From positions 123,968 to 187,967 of the forward strand of contig NZ_LMUQ01000026.1 in NCBI RefSeq assembly GCF_009765865.1: a stretch of 64,000 nt of DNA, written 5' to 3'. Below are positions 52,846 through 61,102 of this stretch, one piece after another. The notes under the pieces are model-generated. The model saw only the letters and a list, made by a program, of their open reading frames with translations. It had not been told where the DNA came from and did no database searches. The position numbers and the translations under genes were made by a program. Each line of letters opens with the position of its first letter. Within the stretch, counting starts at the first letter, position 1. Source of the stretch: Acidisoma sp. L85 (GTDB lineage: Bacteria; Pseudomonadota; Alphaproteobacteria; Acetobacterales; Acetobacteraceae).

Positions 52846-53655
52846 GCATCTGCGTCCTTTTATGTCGCGCCCCGTTGCCTTCCGGGATCGCGATTGAAAC
52901 TCGCATTTAGGTTGTTTCATCGCGGTATATATTTCGATAAGCGAACGCTGATTTCATCGCGTATATTGAGCTTCACAACGGCTTTAAGTCGTTGCCGGAA
53001 TACTTGGGATCCTCATCTCGCGAGGCGCTCTGATCCACAACAGGGATCGCATTGCGACATAAGGTCGATGTTTTGCGCGGAGCAAGGACGCAAAGCCGCT
53101 CGCGTCGCAGCAGAAGATACGCGGGCTGCTGGCATCAGGGGGCGGTGGCCGCCGGTGACGAAGCAGGGGCGCGTGACGACCAGCCCACGCACCGGGACGC
53201 TCGCCTTGGGAGATGGTGGTCGCAGAGTTTACACTCCGGCACTACGGGGTGCGAAGTGAAGGATCGCCGTCAAAATATGGAATCGGTGCTCTCTCGTCGC
53301 GGTGCGTTGACACGGAAAACCGAGCTTCGCGGGCGGGGGTTGAGGTACTGCTCAACCGCATCGCGTGGGCCGATGAATATTGATGAACCTAGCTGACCTG
53401 GACCTTGTTGCCTTAGAGGCGCAACCGCAACGTACTGCCGCTGCACCCACGGAGTTGCGGCAGGCTTCTGTGGTTTATTTCGGCTAAGCAAATTCCTCTA
53501 CGTTTCGCGGAAACTGCCATCGGGGCCGGCTTCCACTGGTATTTGCCGCGGTGCCGAGGCAACGGGAGATGAGCGCGTCATGGTCTTTCCTGAGTGCTGT
53601 TGGCTTCTCGTCACGCTGAGGATTGCACTGAACGGCCTAAGGAAGCGTAACGACA
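52846..53655. other. Gene-poor accessory stretch containing a pdeM remnant
   Basis: About 810 bases with no convincing intact gene. It contains the decayed copy of the pdeM 3' part (53093-53255). A 73-codon minus-strand frame at 53270-53491 starts with TTG after AGAGGA and encodes a basic, Pro-rich peptide (RNKPQKPAATPWVQRQYVAV); it may be a small gene but evidence is weak. No transposase, integrase or tRNA is seen. Confidence 0.5.
53093..53255 (-). pseudogene. Decayed partial duplicate of pdeM
   Basis: The segment matches 53693-53930 inside the intact pdeM: shared blocks include GAAGCAGGGGCG, GACGCTCGCCTTGGGA (one difference from the parent), and GCCGGTGACG. About 70 bases present in the parent (around 53728-53797) are missing, and small insertions and deletions break the frame. 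It lies about 600 bases away in the same orientation, so a local duplication or an imported paralogue that decayed are both possible. Confidence 0.75.
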
Positions 53656-54345
53656 TCACGCCGCCCGCGCGCCCCGCGCGAGCTGAAAGTGGTACAGCCG
53701 CTCGCGCCCCAGCAGAAAGATGCGCGGGCCGCGTGGGAACAGGGACGCGATGGCGGCGTCGCTCACATCCAGGCCGCCCGTATAGGCGCCGAAAGCTGGC
53801 AGCATCAGCCGCCGGTGACCATCGGTCACGAAGCAGGGGCGGGTGACCACCAGCCCTCGCACCGGAACGCTCGCCTTGGGATGATGGTGGCCGCAGAGTT
53901 CACCCTCCGGCGGCACGCCCGCCCGTGCCTCGTGGCGGAAGACGAGTGGTCCCTCCGCCCAGTCGGGCACGACGTGGCCGGGCAAGCTCTCCGGCAGGGC
54001 CGGATCGTGATTGCCCAGCACCCAGGTGAAGGCCGCGCCATCCGCCATCAGCGCGAGGCGCTGGCGATCGGCCGGCTGCAGGCTCAGCGCGCCTTCCTCG
54101 TCGTGGAAGCTGTCACCCAGCGCGACAACCCGCGTGGGCCGATAATGCCGTAGCAACAGCGCCATACGGTCCAGAGTTGTCCGGCTGTCATAGGGCGGGA
54201 GCAGGCGCCCGCGCCGCGCGGCGGCCGCCGCCTTCTCCAGATGCAGATCGGCGAAGATGAGCATGCTCGCGGCGGGCCAGAAGACGGCACCAGCGGGATC
54301 GAGCATGAGGCGCTCGCCAGCCAGATGTAGAAGGGCGGCTGTCAT
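53656..54345 (-). CDS. pdeM: Ligase-associated DNA damage response endonuclease PdeM
   Basis: A 229-residue metallophosphoesterase. Metal-binding motifs are FADLHLEKAAAA, ALGDSFHDEEG, LGNHDPALPE and CGHHHPKASV, the order found in the PdeM group. PdeM travels with a DNA ligase, an MBL exonuclease and an Lhr-type helicase in a repair gene set. Here the helicase gene is directly upstream (17 bases), while the other two members are 6.8 kb away on the other strand. A decayed partial copy lies nearby at 53093-53255. Confidence 0.92.
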   Translation of the reverse strand: MTAALLHLAGERLMLDPAGAVFWPAASMLIFADLHLEKAAAAARRGRLLPPYDSRTTLDRMALLLRHYRPTRVVALGDSFHDEEGALSLQPADRQRLALMADGAAFTWVLGNHDPALPESLPGHVVPDWAEGPLVFRHEARAGVPPEGELCGHHHPKASVPVRGLVVTRPCFVTDGHRRLMLPAFGAYTGGLDVSDAAIASLFPRGPRIFLLGRERLYHFQLARGARAA

Positions 54346-54362
54346 AGGCGGAACTTCATATT

Positions 54363-56879
54363 CTAGGTGAACCTCAGGTCGAAGCGCGGTGATCTGGCAA
54401 GAACGTTCTCGGCATGTTCCTCCCCTGTTGCCTCTGCGACAAGAGCCTCCGCCTCTGCCAGTAAATCCTCCTCGGCTTCGCCCTGCACATGCTCGCGGCC
54501 GATGTCGAGGATGACCGGCACGGCCAGCGGCGAGACGCGATCGAGGATGACGTGGTGAATTTTCCCGCGCACCCGCTGCAGCATGCCGGAGAGGCGGCCG
54601 AGATCGGTGAGGCCGCCCGCGGCATCGGCCCAGGTCGCGCGCAGCAGAATATGATCGGGCTGGTGGCGGCGAAGCACGTCGTAGATGAGATCGCTGTTCA
54701 CGGTCACTTGCCGCCGGTTGCGCTCGGCTCCCGGCATCTGCCGGTCGATCAGCCCCGCCACCACCGCGACATTGCGGAAGGTGCGCCGGAGCATTGAACT
54801 CTCGGCCATCCAGGCTTCGAGATCGTCGCCCATCATATCCTGGGAGAAGAGTGCCGCTATGTCATGCGGCTCATGCGCCGACCAGGCGGCGAGCACGTAA
54901 TCGGTCGCGACATAGCCGAGCGGCCCGATGCCGAAACGCTCCATGCGGCGGGTGAGGAGCATGCCGAGCGTCTGGTGGGCGTTACGACCCTCGAAGCAAT
55001 AGGCGACCAGATACCAGCGGCCGCCGCGCGGGAAGGTTTCCACCAACAAGTCGTCGGCGCCGGGCAGCGCGGAGCGTTCCCGCTGGATGGCGAGCCATTC
55101 CTGCACCGGCTCGGGGAACGCCGGCCAGCTTTCCGGATTACTCATCAGGCCGCGCACACGGACGGCGAGGCCCGTGGTGAGCGGCAGCCGGGCTCCGGCA
55201 TAGGTTGGCACGCGAGGCGGCCCGCTTCCGCCTTCTGCGACCTCGGCGGTGGTTTCACGCAACCGCACGAACCGCAGCAAGCGGCCGGCGAACATGAAGG
55301 TGTCGCCCGCCGTTAGACCGGAGACGAACCATTCCTCGACCTCGCCCAGGAAAGCGCCCCGGCCGAGGCGCAGCTTGATCATCGGCGCCTCGACGATAGT
55401 GCCGATATTCATGCGGTATTGGCGCGCGACGCGGGCGTTGCGGACATGCACCCGGCCCTCGAAATCGCGGAATAGTTTCCTATATCTTTCGTAGGCGGCG
55501 AGGGCGTAGCCGCCGTTTTCCACGAAGTTCAGCACTGCCTCGAAGGTCGCGCGGTCCACTGCCGCAAAGGGTGCCGCTCGGGTGATCTCGGCGAAGGCCT
55601 CATCCGGCAGGAAGGGTGCGGCGCAGGCGAGACCGAGAAGATGCTGCGCCAAAACATCCAGCCCGCCGGGCCGGGGCGCGTCGCCATCCAGCTCGCGGGC
55701 GGCCACCCCCTGGCGTGCCGCTTCGCATTCCAGAACCTCAAAGCGGTTGGCCGGGACCAGGATGGCGTGACTGGTCTCGTCCATGCGGTGGTTCGCGCGG
55801 CCAACGCGCTGTAACAGACGCGAGACGCCCTTGGGTGCGCCGACCTGGATCACCTGATCGACGCCGCCCCAGTCGATGCCCAGATCGAGCGAGGAGGTGG
55901 CGATCACGCCGCGCAGCCGCCCCTCGGCCATCGCGGCCTCGACCTTGCGCCGCTGATGAACGTCCAGGCTGCCGTGGTGGATGGCGATAGGAAGAGTGTC
56001 CTCGTTAATCTTCCAAATATCCTGGAACAGCAACTCGGCTTGGGCACGGGTATTGACGAAGATGATGGTCAGGCCGGCGGCCTTAACCCGTTCCAGGATA
56101 TCCGGCGCGGAGGCGAGGCCCATATGGCCCGACCAGGGCAGGTGGCCGGCCGGCAGCATGATCGAGAGGTCCGGCGGCGCCGGATCGGCCACCTCGATGA
56201 GGGTGACATTGCCGCCCTGGCCATCGGCCGAGACATAGGCCGCCAGCGGCACCTTATGCGCGACCGTCGCCGACAGTCCGATCCGCACCGCTTCGGGCGC
56301 CAGCCGGTCGAGCCGGGCAAGGCCGAGGGAGAGCAGGTCGCCGCGCTTAGTGCCCGCCAGCGCATGCACCTCGTCGAGGATGATACTGCGTAGGTCGCGG
56401 AACATCGTGGGGGCGCCGTCCAAGGAGAGCAGCAACGAGAGGCTTTCGGGCGTCGTAAGCAGGATATCGGGCGGCGTTTCCCGCTGGCGCTGGCGGCGGT
56501 TCTGCGGCGTATCGCCGGTGCGTGTCTCGACACGGATGGGCAGATCCATCTCGGTCACCGGGTCCATCAGGTTGCGGGCGATATCGGTCGCGAGCGCCTT
56601 GAGCGGGCTGAGATAGAGGGTGTGGACACCACGCGGCGGCGCATCCTCGGCCGGGACGGGGCGTTCCGCGAGCGCGATCAGGCTCGGCAGGAAGCCGGAG
56701 AGCGTCTTGCCTCCTCCGGTCGGTGCGATCAGCAGGACATGGCTGCCGGCCCGTGCCGCCTCCAGCACGTCAATCTGGTGTGGCCGAGGCCGCCACCCGC
56801 GCGCCGCGAACCATGCGGCAAAGGCCGGGGGCAGCGATTGCGGAAGCGTGGGAAGGGCGGCGGGGCGGCGTCTGCTCAT
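54363..56879 (-). CDS. Ligase-associated DEXH-box helicase (Lhr-like)
   Basis: An 838-residue ATP-dependent 3'-5' helicase. Motif I is LLIAPTGGGKTLSGF near residue 50, motif II is DEVH in IILDEVHALAG, motif III region LSATVA, and motif VI is LQRVGRANHRMDE. The Lhr core domain continues with a winged helix and the WYLVAYCFEGRNAHQTLG segment. Start chosen at the ATG giving MSRRRP; a GTG at 56921 would add 14 residues. Transcribed toward pdeM, 17 bases apart. It belongs to the ligase-associated DNA damage response set. Confidence 0.93.
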   Translation of the reverse strand: MSRRRPAALPTLPQSLPPAFAAWFAARGWRPRPHQIDVLEAARAGSHVLLIAPTGGGKTLSGFLPSLIALAERPVPAEDAPPRGVHTLYLSPLKALATDIARNLMDPVTEMDLPIRVETRTGDTPQNRRQRQRETPPDILLTTPESLSLLLSLDGAPTMFRDLRSIILDEVHALAGTKRGDLLSLGLARLDRLAPEAVRIGLSATVAHKVPLAAYVSADGQGGNVTLIEVADPAPPDLSIMLPAGHLPWSGHMGLASAPDILERVKAAGLTIIFVNTRAQAELLFQDIWKINEDTLPIAIHHGSLDVHQRRKVEAAMAEGRLRGVIATSSLDLGIDWGGVDQVIQVGAPKGVSRLLQRVGRANHRMDETSHAILVPANRFEVLECEAARQGVAARELDGDAPRPGGLDVLAQHLLGLACAAPFLPDEAFAEITRAAPFAAVDRATFEAVLNFVENGGYALAAYERYRKLFRDFEGRVHVRNARVARQYRMNIGTIVEAPMIKLRLGRGAFLGEVEEWFVSGLTAGDTFMFAGRLLRFVRLRETTAEVAEGGSGPPRVPTYAGARLPLTTGLAVRVRGLMSNPESWPAFPEPVQEWLAIQRERSALPGADDLLVETFPRGGRWYLVAYCFEGRNAHQTLGMLLTRRMERFGIGPLGYVATDYVLAAWSAHEPHDIAALFSQDMMGDDLEAWMAESSMLRRTFRNVAVVAGLIDRQMPGAERNRRQVTVNSDLIYDVLRRHQPDHILLRATWADAAGGLTDLGRLSGMLQRVRGKIHHVILDRVSPLAVPVILDIGREHVQGEAEEDLLAEAEALVAEATGEEHAENVLARSPRFDLRFT

Positions 56880-57113
56880 CGCGACGAGAACATAGCGTGA
56901 ATCCTGCGTCGGCCCAGCCACTTTCTCTCATTGGTGCGGTGCGGCGGGGATGGCGCTGTGGGTATCTTTGCAAACAGCACGAAACGTTAGCGTGACGCAA
57001 AGATGACGTTTAAGACGTTCTATAACGCTGCGCTTAGGGGTGGCGGTCGGATGTTGCTGGCAGACAACCGTCCGGCTATCTCTCGTCTGCGCATGAATCG
57101 AGGAGTTTGGCTG

Positions 57114-57815
57114 ATGGGCAGAAGCCGAAGTCCGTCCTATCCCCAGATCGGCCTGCGGGAAGCGGTCCAACGCGTAAAATCCGTCTACGACCGCGATTAC
57201 AGAAATGTTTTGACGCGAGAGGTCGCGGCAGAGCGCCTGGGCTATTCGGGCCTGAACGGAAAGTCTCTCGCGGTTCTCGCGGCCCTGGGCCGTTTCGGTC
57301 TGGTCGAGGGGCGGGGCGACGAGGTGAGGGTTACCGATCTCGCGGCCCGTATCCTCGCCTATCCGGGCGCGTCGCCTGAACGAAGCGAGGCGGTGGCCGA
57401 GGCCGCGGCCAAACCCGCGCTCTTCGGCCGTCTCGATGAGCGGTTCGCCGAGGGTGCTTCCAGTGACGCGGCGATACGCGCCTGGCTCGTGACCCAAGGG
57501 TTCATCCCGCCCGCAGCCGAAGCCACGGTCCGCTCCTATCGGGAGACGAAACAGTTCCTGGCGGAACAACTTGTTCGGCAGCCGGTTTCGATGCCGTCCA
57601 CCACCGAACGCCATTCCCTCAGCGAGGTGGTTTCACTGGTCGAGCCGTCCGCTCGGCCCGAGGGCGTCCGGCGCGCGGTCTTCGGCTTGGCGGAAGGCGA
57701 GGTCGTCATTACCGCACCGGTTTTCCTCTCCGCCGAGAGCGTCGACGATCTGAGAGACTACCTCGAGGTCTTTATGAAACGGGCGCTTCGCGAGGCAGGG
57801 CTTACCGATTCCTAG
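57114..57815 (+). CDS. Hypothetical protein with winged-helix-like N-terminus
   Basis: A 233-residue protein. Residues ~10-90 look like a winged-helix domain (AVQRVKSVYDRDYRNVLTREVAAERLGYSG split by KSLAVLAALGRFGLVEG and EVRVTDLAARILAYP). The C-terminal half has a Ser/Glu-rich linker, then EGEVVITAPVFLSAESVDDL and a terminal helix. Start at 57114 has AGGAG about ten bases upstream; ATGs at 57003 and 57093 are alternatives. Similar proteins occur as stray genes of mobile origin, but I cannot name a family. It begins the insert that separates the two halves of the ligase repair set. Confidence 0.65.
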   Translation: MGRSRSPSYPQIGLREAVQRVKSVYDRDYRNVLTREVAAERLGYSGLNGKSLAVLAALGRFGLVEGRGDEVRVTDLAARILAYPGASPERSEAVAEAAAKPALFGRLDERFAEGASSDAAIRAWLVTQGFIPPAAEATVRSYRETKQFLAEQLVRQPVSMPSTTERHSLSEVVSLVEPSARPEGVRRAVFGLAEGEVVITAPVFLSAESVDDLRDYLEVFMKRALREAGLTDS

Positions 57816-57938
57816 CGACGTCCGGGTGATGTCGGGACCGGCTGCAATCCTAAGAGCCGTCTAAGTGTTTCAGAAGATAACCAAATCTTAACCCACTCCA
57901 CCACTACTTTGGCCCGAAAGTAACCGGAGGCTTGAAAT

Positions 57939-58166
57939 ATGGCGGAAACACCATCACTGCAACAAATGCCTGTGGGATCCGCGAGCACAGAGTGTTTCGA
58001 TACTAGTACATTTACACTTCCGAACCATCGCGTTGCGGCAAAACAGAAACGGAAGAAGGAGCGCGAAGCGGAGCTTGCGATGCGGGAAACGATGGCAAAA
58101 GAAGATACGGCTGCGAGCAGCTTGGTCACCCGCAAAACTTCTTCGCCGGAAGGGGTGAATGAGTGA
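57939..58166 (+). CDS. Small hydrophilic hypothetical protein
   Basis: A 75-residue protein with a CGGAGG site about ten bases before the ATG. The middle is strongly charged (RVAAKQKRKKEREAELAMRE) and would be helical; the ends are Ser/Thr-rich and disordered. No family recognised. Local DNA is AT-richer than the repair genes on either side. Its last codons overlap the start of the next small frame (ATGAGTGA). Confidence 0.5.
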   Translation: MAETPSLQQMPVGSASTECFDTSTFTLPNHRVAAKQKRKKEREAELAMRETMAKEDTAASSLVTRKTSSPEGVNE

Positions 58167-58407
58167 AATCTTATCCGTAGCGATCCACGCCTACTACCCC
58201 GACAGCGGCATCAACGAGACGGAAGCCCGAAGTCTCTTTGCGAGCAGCGCCAGAGATCGCACGGTGACCAAGCCGGCCTCCGGCGACACGGGGTTTCGGA
58301 ACGCGTACGCTAAAATAAATCTTACGATTGGTCACAGAGGCCCTATGGTTCCAGTACCGAAACGACAGGACCTCTGTGATGGGCGAGCCGGACATCTTCT
58401 CGGATAG
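58159..58407 (+). CDS. Possible small protein overlapping the Hint gene start
   Basis: An 82-codon frame starting at the ATG within the stop region of the preceding small gene, an arrangement that suggests coupling. The product (ILSVAIHAYYPDSGINETEA, later RNAYAKINLTIGHRG) shows no known domain. Its last 29 bases overlap the Hint-domain gene, and it reads through the start-site hairpin, so it could equally be a chance frame. Included with low confidence. Confidence 0.25.
   Translation: MSEILSVAIHAYYPDSGINETEARSLFASSARDRTVTKPASGDTGFRNAYAKINLTIGHRGPMVPVPKRQDLCDGRAGHLLG
58333..58378 (+). promoter_or_regulatory. Hairpin at the ribosome-binding site of the Hint-domain gene
   Basis: CACAGAGG (58333-58340) pairs exactly with CCTCTGTG (58371-58378), ending one base before the ATG at 58379. 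The AGGA binding site (58367-58370) is adjacent to the right arm. Folding would restrict ribosome access, so the stem may control translation. Confidence 0.45.
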
Positions 58408-60415
58408 TCACGCGACCACCGGGGCGACCGGTCCGAGCCAGTATCTATGGAGCGATGCGGCCAATTGGTCGGATGGCATCCCAACGAACGGCGAAGCCGT
58501 TGTCGTCGGCGGCACGGGGACGGACGATATCCCGGGCCTCAGCCTCCCCAGCGTGACGGTGCTCGCCGACGGTGTGCTCTATAACATCGATGATCTCTCG
58601 GTCGGCAGCCTGCTAGTGGATGACAATGCCACTGTCGTCGATGATGCCGAAGGAGGCACGCCCAGCACACTGACGATAGCGTCGATCCTCGGAGATGGGA
58701 CGGGAGACGCCGAAGGCGCGACCGCCGCGGTGGTGGCCGCACTCGGTGGCGGCGCGGTGGTACATCTCACCGGCAGTGACCCCGGACTCTATTACGCGGC
58801 AACGGATCGTGGCGTGGTGCAGCTGGATGACGCACCCAACGCAAACTCCGCTTTTTCCTTCCTCGACCCGGCGCGGCCGGGTATTTTCGCCTTCTCCAAT
58901 CCGGGGACCGTGATTCAGGCGTCGCTTCTCGGCCTCGGCACCGGCGATGCCATCGAGTTGCCCGGCACCTTTTTCTCCGCCGTGACGATCAGCCCGAGCG
59001 CGGTCACCATCGTCTCCAACGCCGGAACGGTTGCCTTCACGGATGTGAGCTACGCGACCTCTCTCACCGGCGAAGCGATCGCGAAGGATCCCAGCACCAA
59101 CCTCGATGCCCTGACTTTGCTGGGCTACACAACATTCGAGCAGACCGTTCCTGCAGGCGGTCCATTCCTCTGGAGCGACGGCCAAAACTGGACCAATGGT
59201 GCGCCGCAGGACGGCGACGGTGTGGTCATTGGCGCGGCCGGGCTCGATGACATGGCCGATCTCCATCTTGTCGGGCTGACGGCCGAGAACGGCACGGCGC
59301 TGACGGTCGAAGGCGATCTCGTAGCCACCGCGATGCAGCTTGCCGGCGGTGCCACGATCACCGTCAGCGCCACCGCCGGAAACCCGCACGGGATCCTTAC
59401 TGGTCAGGTGAGCGGTGGTGGCAGCCTCGTCTTGAACGGCGCTGGAGCTTCGGCGGAGGTTGGCGTCGATGGCGGTGCTGACTACACGCTTCTAAACGGC
59501 GGGATCCTCGCGCTCGAAAGCACTGTCGCCGTCAGTACCGACATCGACTTTGTGGATGGCGAGAGCGACACCCTGGCGCTTGCCGCTCCGGGCGCCACGA
59601 TCGATGCTGGGCTGGCCGGGCTCTCAGCGGGCGATATTCTGGAACTTCCAGGCACCAGCGTGGTCGGCGTCACGATTGGCAGCTCCACGCTCACCATCGT
59701 GACCAATATCGGCACCTATAATTTCGACGATGTTGCGTACGGCATCCAGCCTGCCGATTATACCTCGGGAGAAGACGAGGTACGCGGCCTCGCCACCATC
59801 GACTTCACACCCGCCTGCTTCGCCGCGGGCAGCCGGATCCTGACGCCCGGGGGAGAGGTTCCGGTGGAAGAGCTTGGCCCTGGGGGAATGGTCATTACCG
59901 CCGACGGCAATGCGCGGGCTATCCGCTGGGTCGGCCGGCGCCGCGTGTATTTCGGCCTTCAGCCTGATCCGACAAAGTTCCTACCCGTCCGCGTCCCGGC
60001 TGGCACTTTTGGACCCGACGTGCCTCAACGGGATCTATACCTCTCGCCGGATCACGCGATTTATTCGGAAGGCGTGCTCATCCCGATCAAGCATCTCATC
60101 GATGGCCACGGCATTGTCCCCGTGGATACCGAGACCGTGCTCTACTGCCATGTCGAGCTCGAGACGCATGATGTCCTGCTTGCCGAAGGCATGCCGGCGG
60201 AGAGTTTTCTCGATACTGGAGTCCGGGCGGCCTTCGCGAATGGCGGCACCCTCGCGCAATTGCACCCGGACTTTGCGGCCGCAGAGGAGCCGCTGGTCTG
60301 GGAGGCAATGGCCTGCGCGCCGCTGATAGTGACCGGTGCCGAAGTCGCCCGGCTGCGCCAGATCATCGCCGCCCGCGACTGCGCAAAAGGTCGCGATCGC
60401 CGTTCGTTGGCGTGA
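58379..60415 (+). CDS. Hint-domain protein with tandem beta-rich repeats
   Basis: A 678-residue acidic, Gly-rich protein. Two tandem units of about 240 residues are visible: each opens with LWSDxxNWxxGxPxxGxxVVxG (residues ~23 and ~263) and closes with GLxxGDxxELPGT ... VTIxxSxxTIVxNxGT. From Cys480 (PACFAAGSRILTPGGEVPVEEL) a Hint domain runs to ~630, with the His-containing block LSPDHAIYSEGVLIPIKHL, as in hedgehog/intein-like autoprocessing modules. No standard signal peptide is seen, so export by a type I or other route is plausible. Such proteins are common in Acetobacteraceae and Methylobacterium; function unknown, probably cell-surface. Confidence 0.85.
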   Translation: MGEPDIFSDSHATTGATGPSQYLWSDAANWSDGIPTNGEAVVVGGTGTDDIPGLSLPSVTVLADGVLYNIDDLSVGSLLVDDNATVVDDAEGGTPSTLTIASILGDGTGDAEGATAAVVAALGGGAVVHLTGSDPGLYYAATDRGVVQLDDAPNANSAFSFLDPARPGIFAFSNPGTVIQASLLGLGTGDAIELPGTFFSAVTISPSAVTIVSNAGTVAFTDVSYATSLTGEAIAKDPSTNLDALTLLGYTTFEQTVPAGGPFLWSDGQNWTNGAPQDGDGVVIGAAGLDDMADLHLVGLTAENGTALTVEGDLVATAMQLAGGATITVSATAGNPHGILTGQVSGGGSLVLNGAGASAEVGVDGGADYTLLNGGILALESTVAVSTDIDFVDGESDTLALAAPGATIDAGLAGLSAGDILELPGTSVVGVTIGSSTLTIVTNIGTYNFDDVAYGIQPADYTSGEDEVRGLATIDFTPACFAAGSRILTPGGEVPVEELGPGGMVITADGNARAIRWVGRRRVYFGLQPDPTKFLPVRVPAGTFGPDVPQRDLYLSPDHAIYSEGVLIPIKHLIDGHGIVPVDTETVLYCHVELETHDVLLAEGMPAESFLDTGVRAAFANGGTLAQLHPDFAAAEEPLVWEAMACAPLIVTGAEVARLRQIIAARDCAKGRDRRSLA

Positions 60416-60693
60416 TTGGAACCGCACAATCCGAGAAGTCCGCTAGCGGCTACCGCGCGTACTTTAAGCGCAGAGCGTTTTCGCGTTTCGGCGTCCCGGG
60501 GGCCGATACAAACCATGAGCGCGCCGAAGGCGACAATTTTTTAGTCGCAATACCGCAACGAAATTATAAGCATGCTTCGGTTACAAAAGCGGCGTGCATG
60601 GTCACGCAGCGAAGGCAGCGTGCGACTGATCTCTGCTTGAACTTGGAACATAATTCTTCGGTCGTCGTCGGGCGGCTGGCAGGACAGAAGACA
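60416..60693. other. Non-coding or degenerate stretch after the Hint gene
   Basis: 278 bases, AT-richer than the flanking genes. A reading frame continues through it in phase with the following small gene, but lacks a binding site and has no plausible start before 60694. No repeat, tRNA or terminator is evident. Confidence 0.4.
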
Positions 60694-61041
60694 ATGGCGA
60701 TAGGGCCAACGACACAAGCCACGCTTACGTCGGCGCGAGCACTGCGTGAGGAGCAAACGACGACGCCCTTCGAGCCGAAGCCGACAATTCCGCAGCCTCA
60801 GCACGCACCTGGCGGCTTGAGTTGCTACAGAGTCGTTAAGCGGCTCCCTAAGGCCTTTCTGCAACTCGAGCGGCAGTCTGGCCCGCAAAACTCACCGCAC
60901 ACGATCGCTATGGAAGAGAAGGAATTTCTTCGCGCAAATCACGGAGGTCTCGTACCGATAAATTGGGAAAAGGCGCAATTGCTCCCGGATCAAAACAGAG
61001 CATCAGCTGAGGACGCTGAACAGTCAGAAACCGAAGACTAG
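60694..61041 (+). CDS. Hypothetical small protein
   Basis: A 115-residue hydrophilic protein (TTTPFEPKPTIPQPQHAPGG, then KRLPKAFLQLERQSGPQN and a Glu/Asp-rich tail). Unknown family, no signal peptide. The start at 60694 is weak, with only AGGAC and AGAAG nearby; earlier in-frame ATGs (60598, 60412) are possible. It lies just before the exonuclease gene and has AT-rich composition like the other genes of the insert. It could be spurious. Confidence 0.3.
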   Translation: MAIGPTTQATLTSARALREEQTTTPFEPKPTIPQPQHAPGGLSCYRVVKRLPKAFLQLERQSGPQNSPHTIAMEEKEFLRANHGGLVPINWEKAQLLPDQNRASAEDAEQSETED

Positions 61042-61102
61042 CCTCCGCCGCCAAGCTCAAAGCGCCTCTTCCAGGACAACGGGCAGACCCTATATCTACT
61101 CC

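Noticed and set aside
52240-53655. Prophage or insertion element remnant
   Set aside because: AT-rich composition suggested mobile DNA, but no transposase, integrase, terminal repeats or phage genes were found in any frame.
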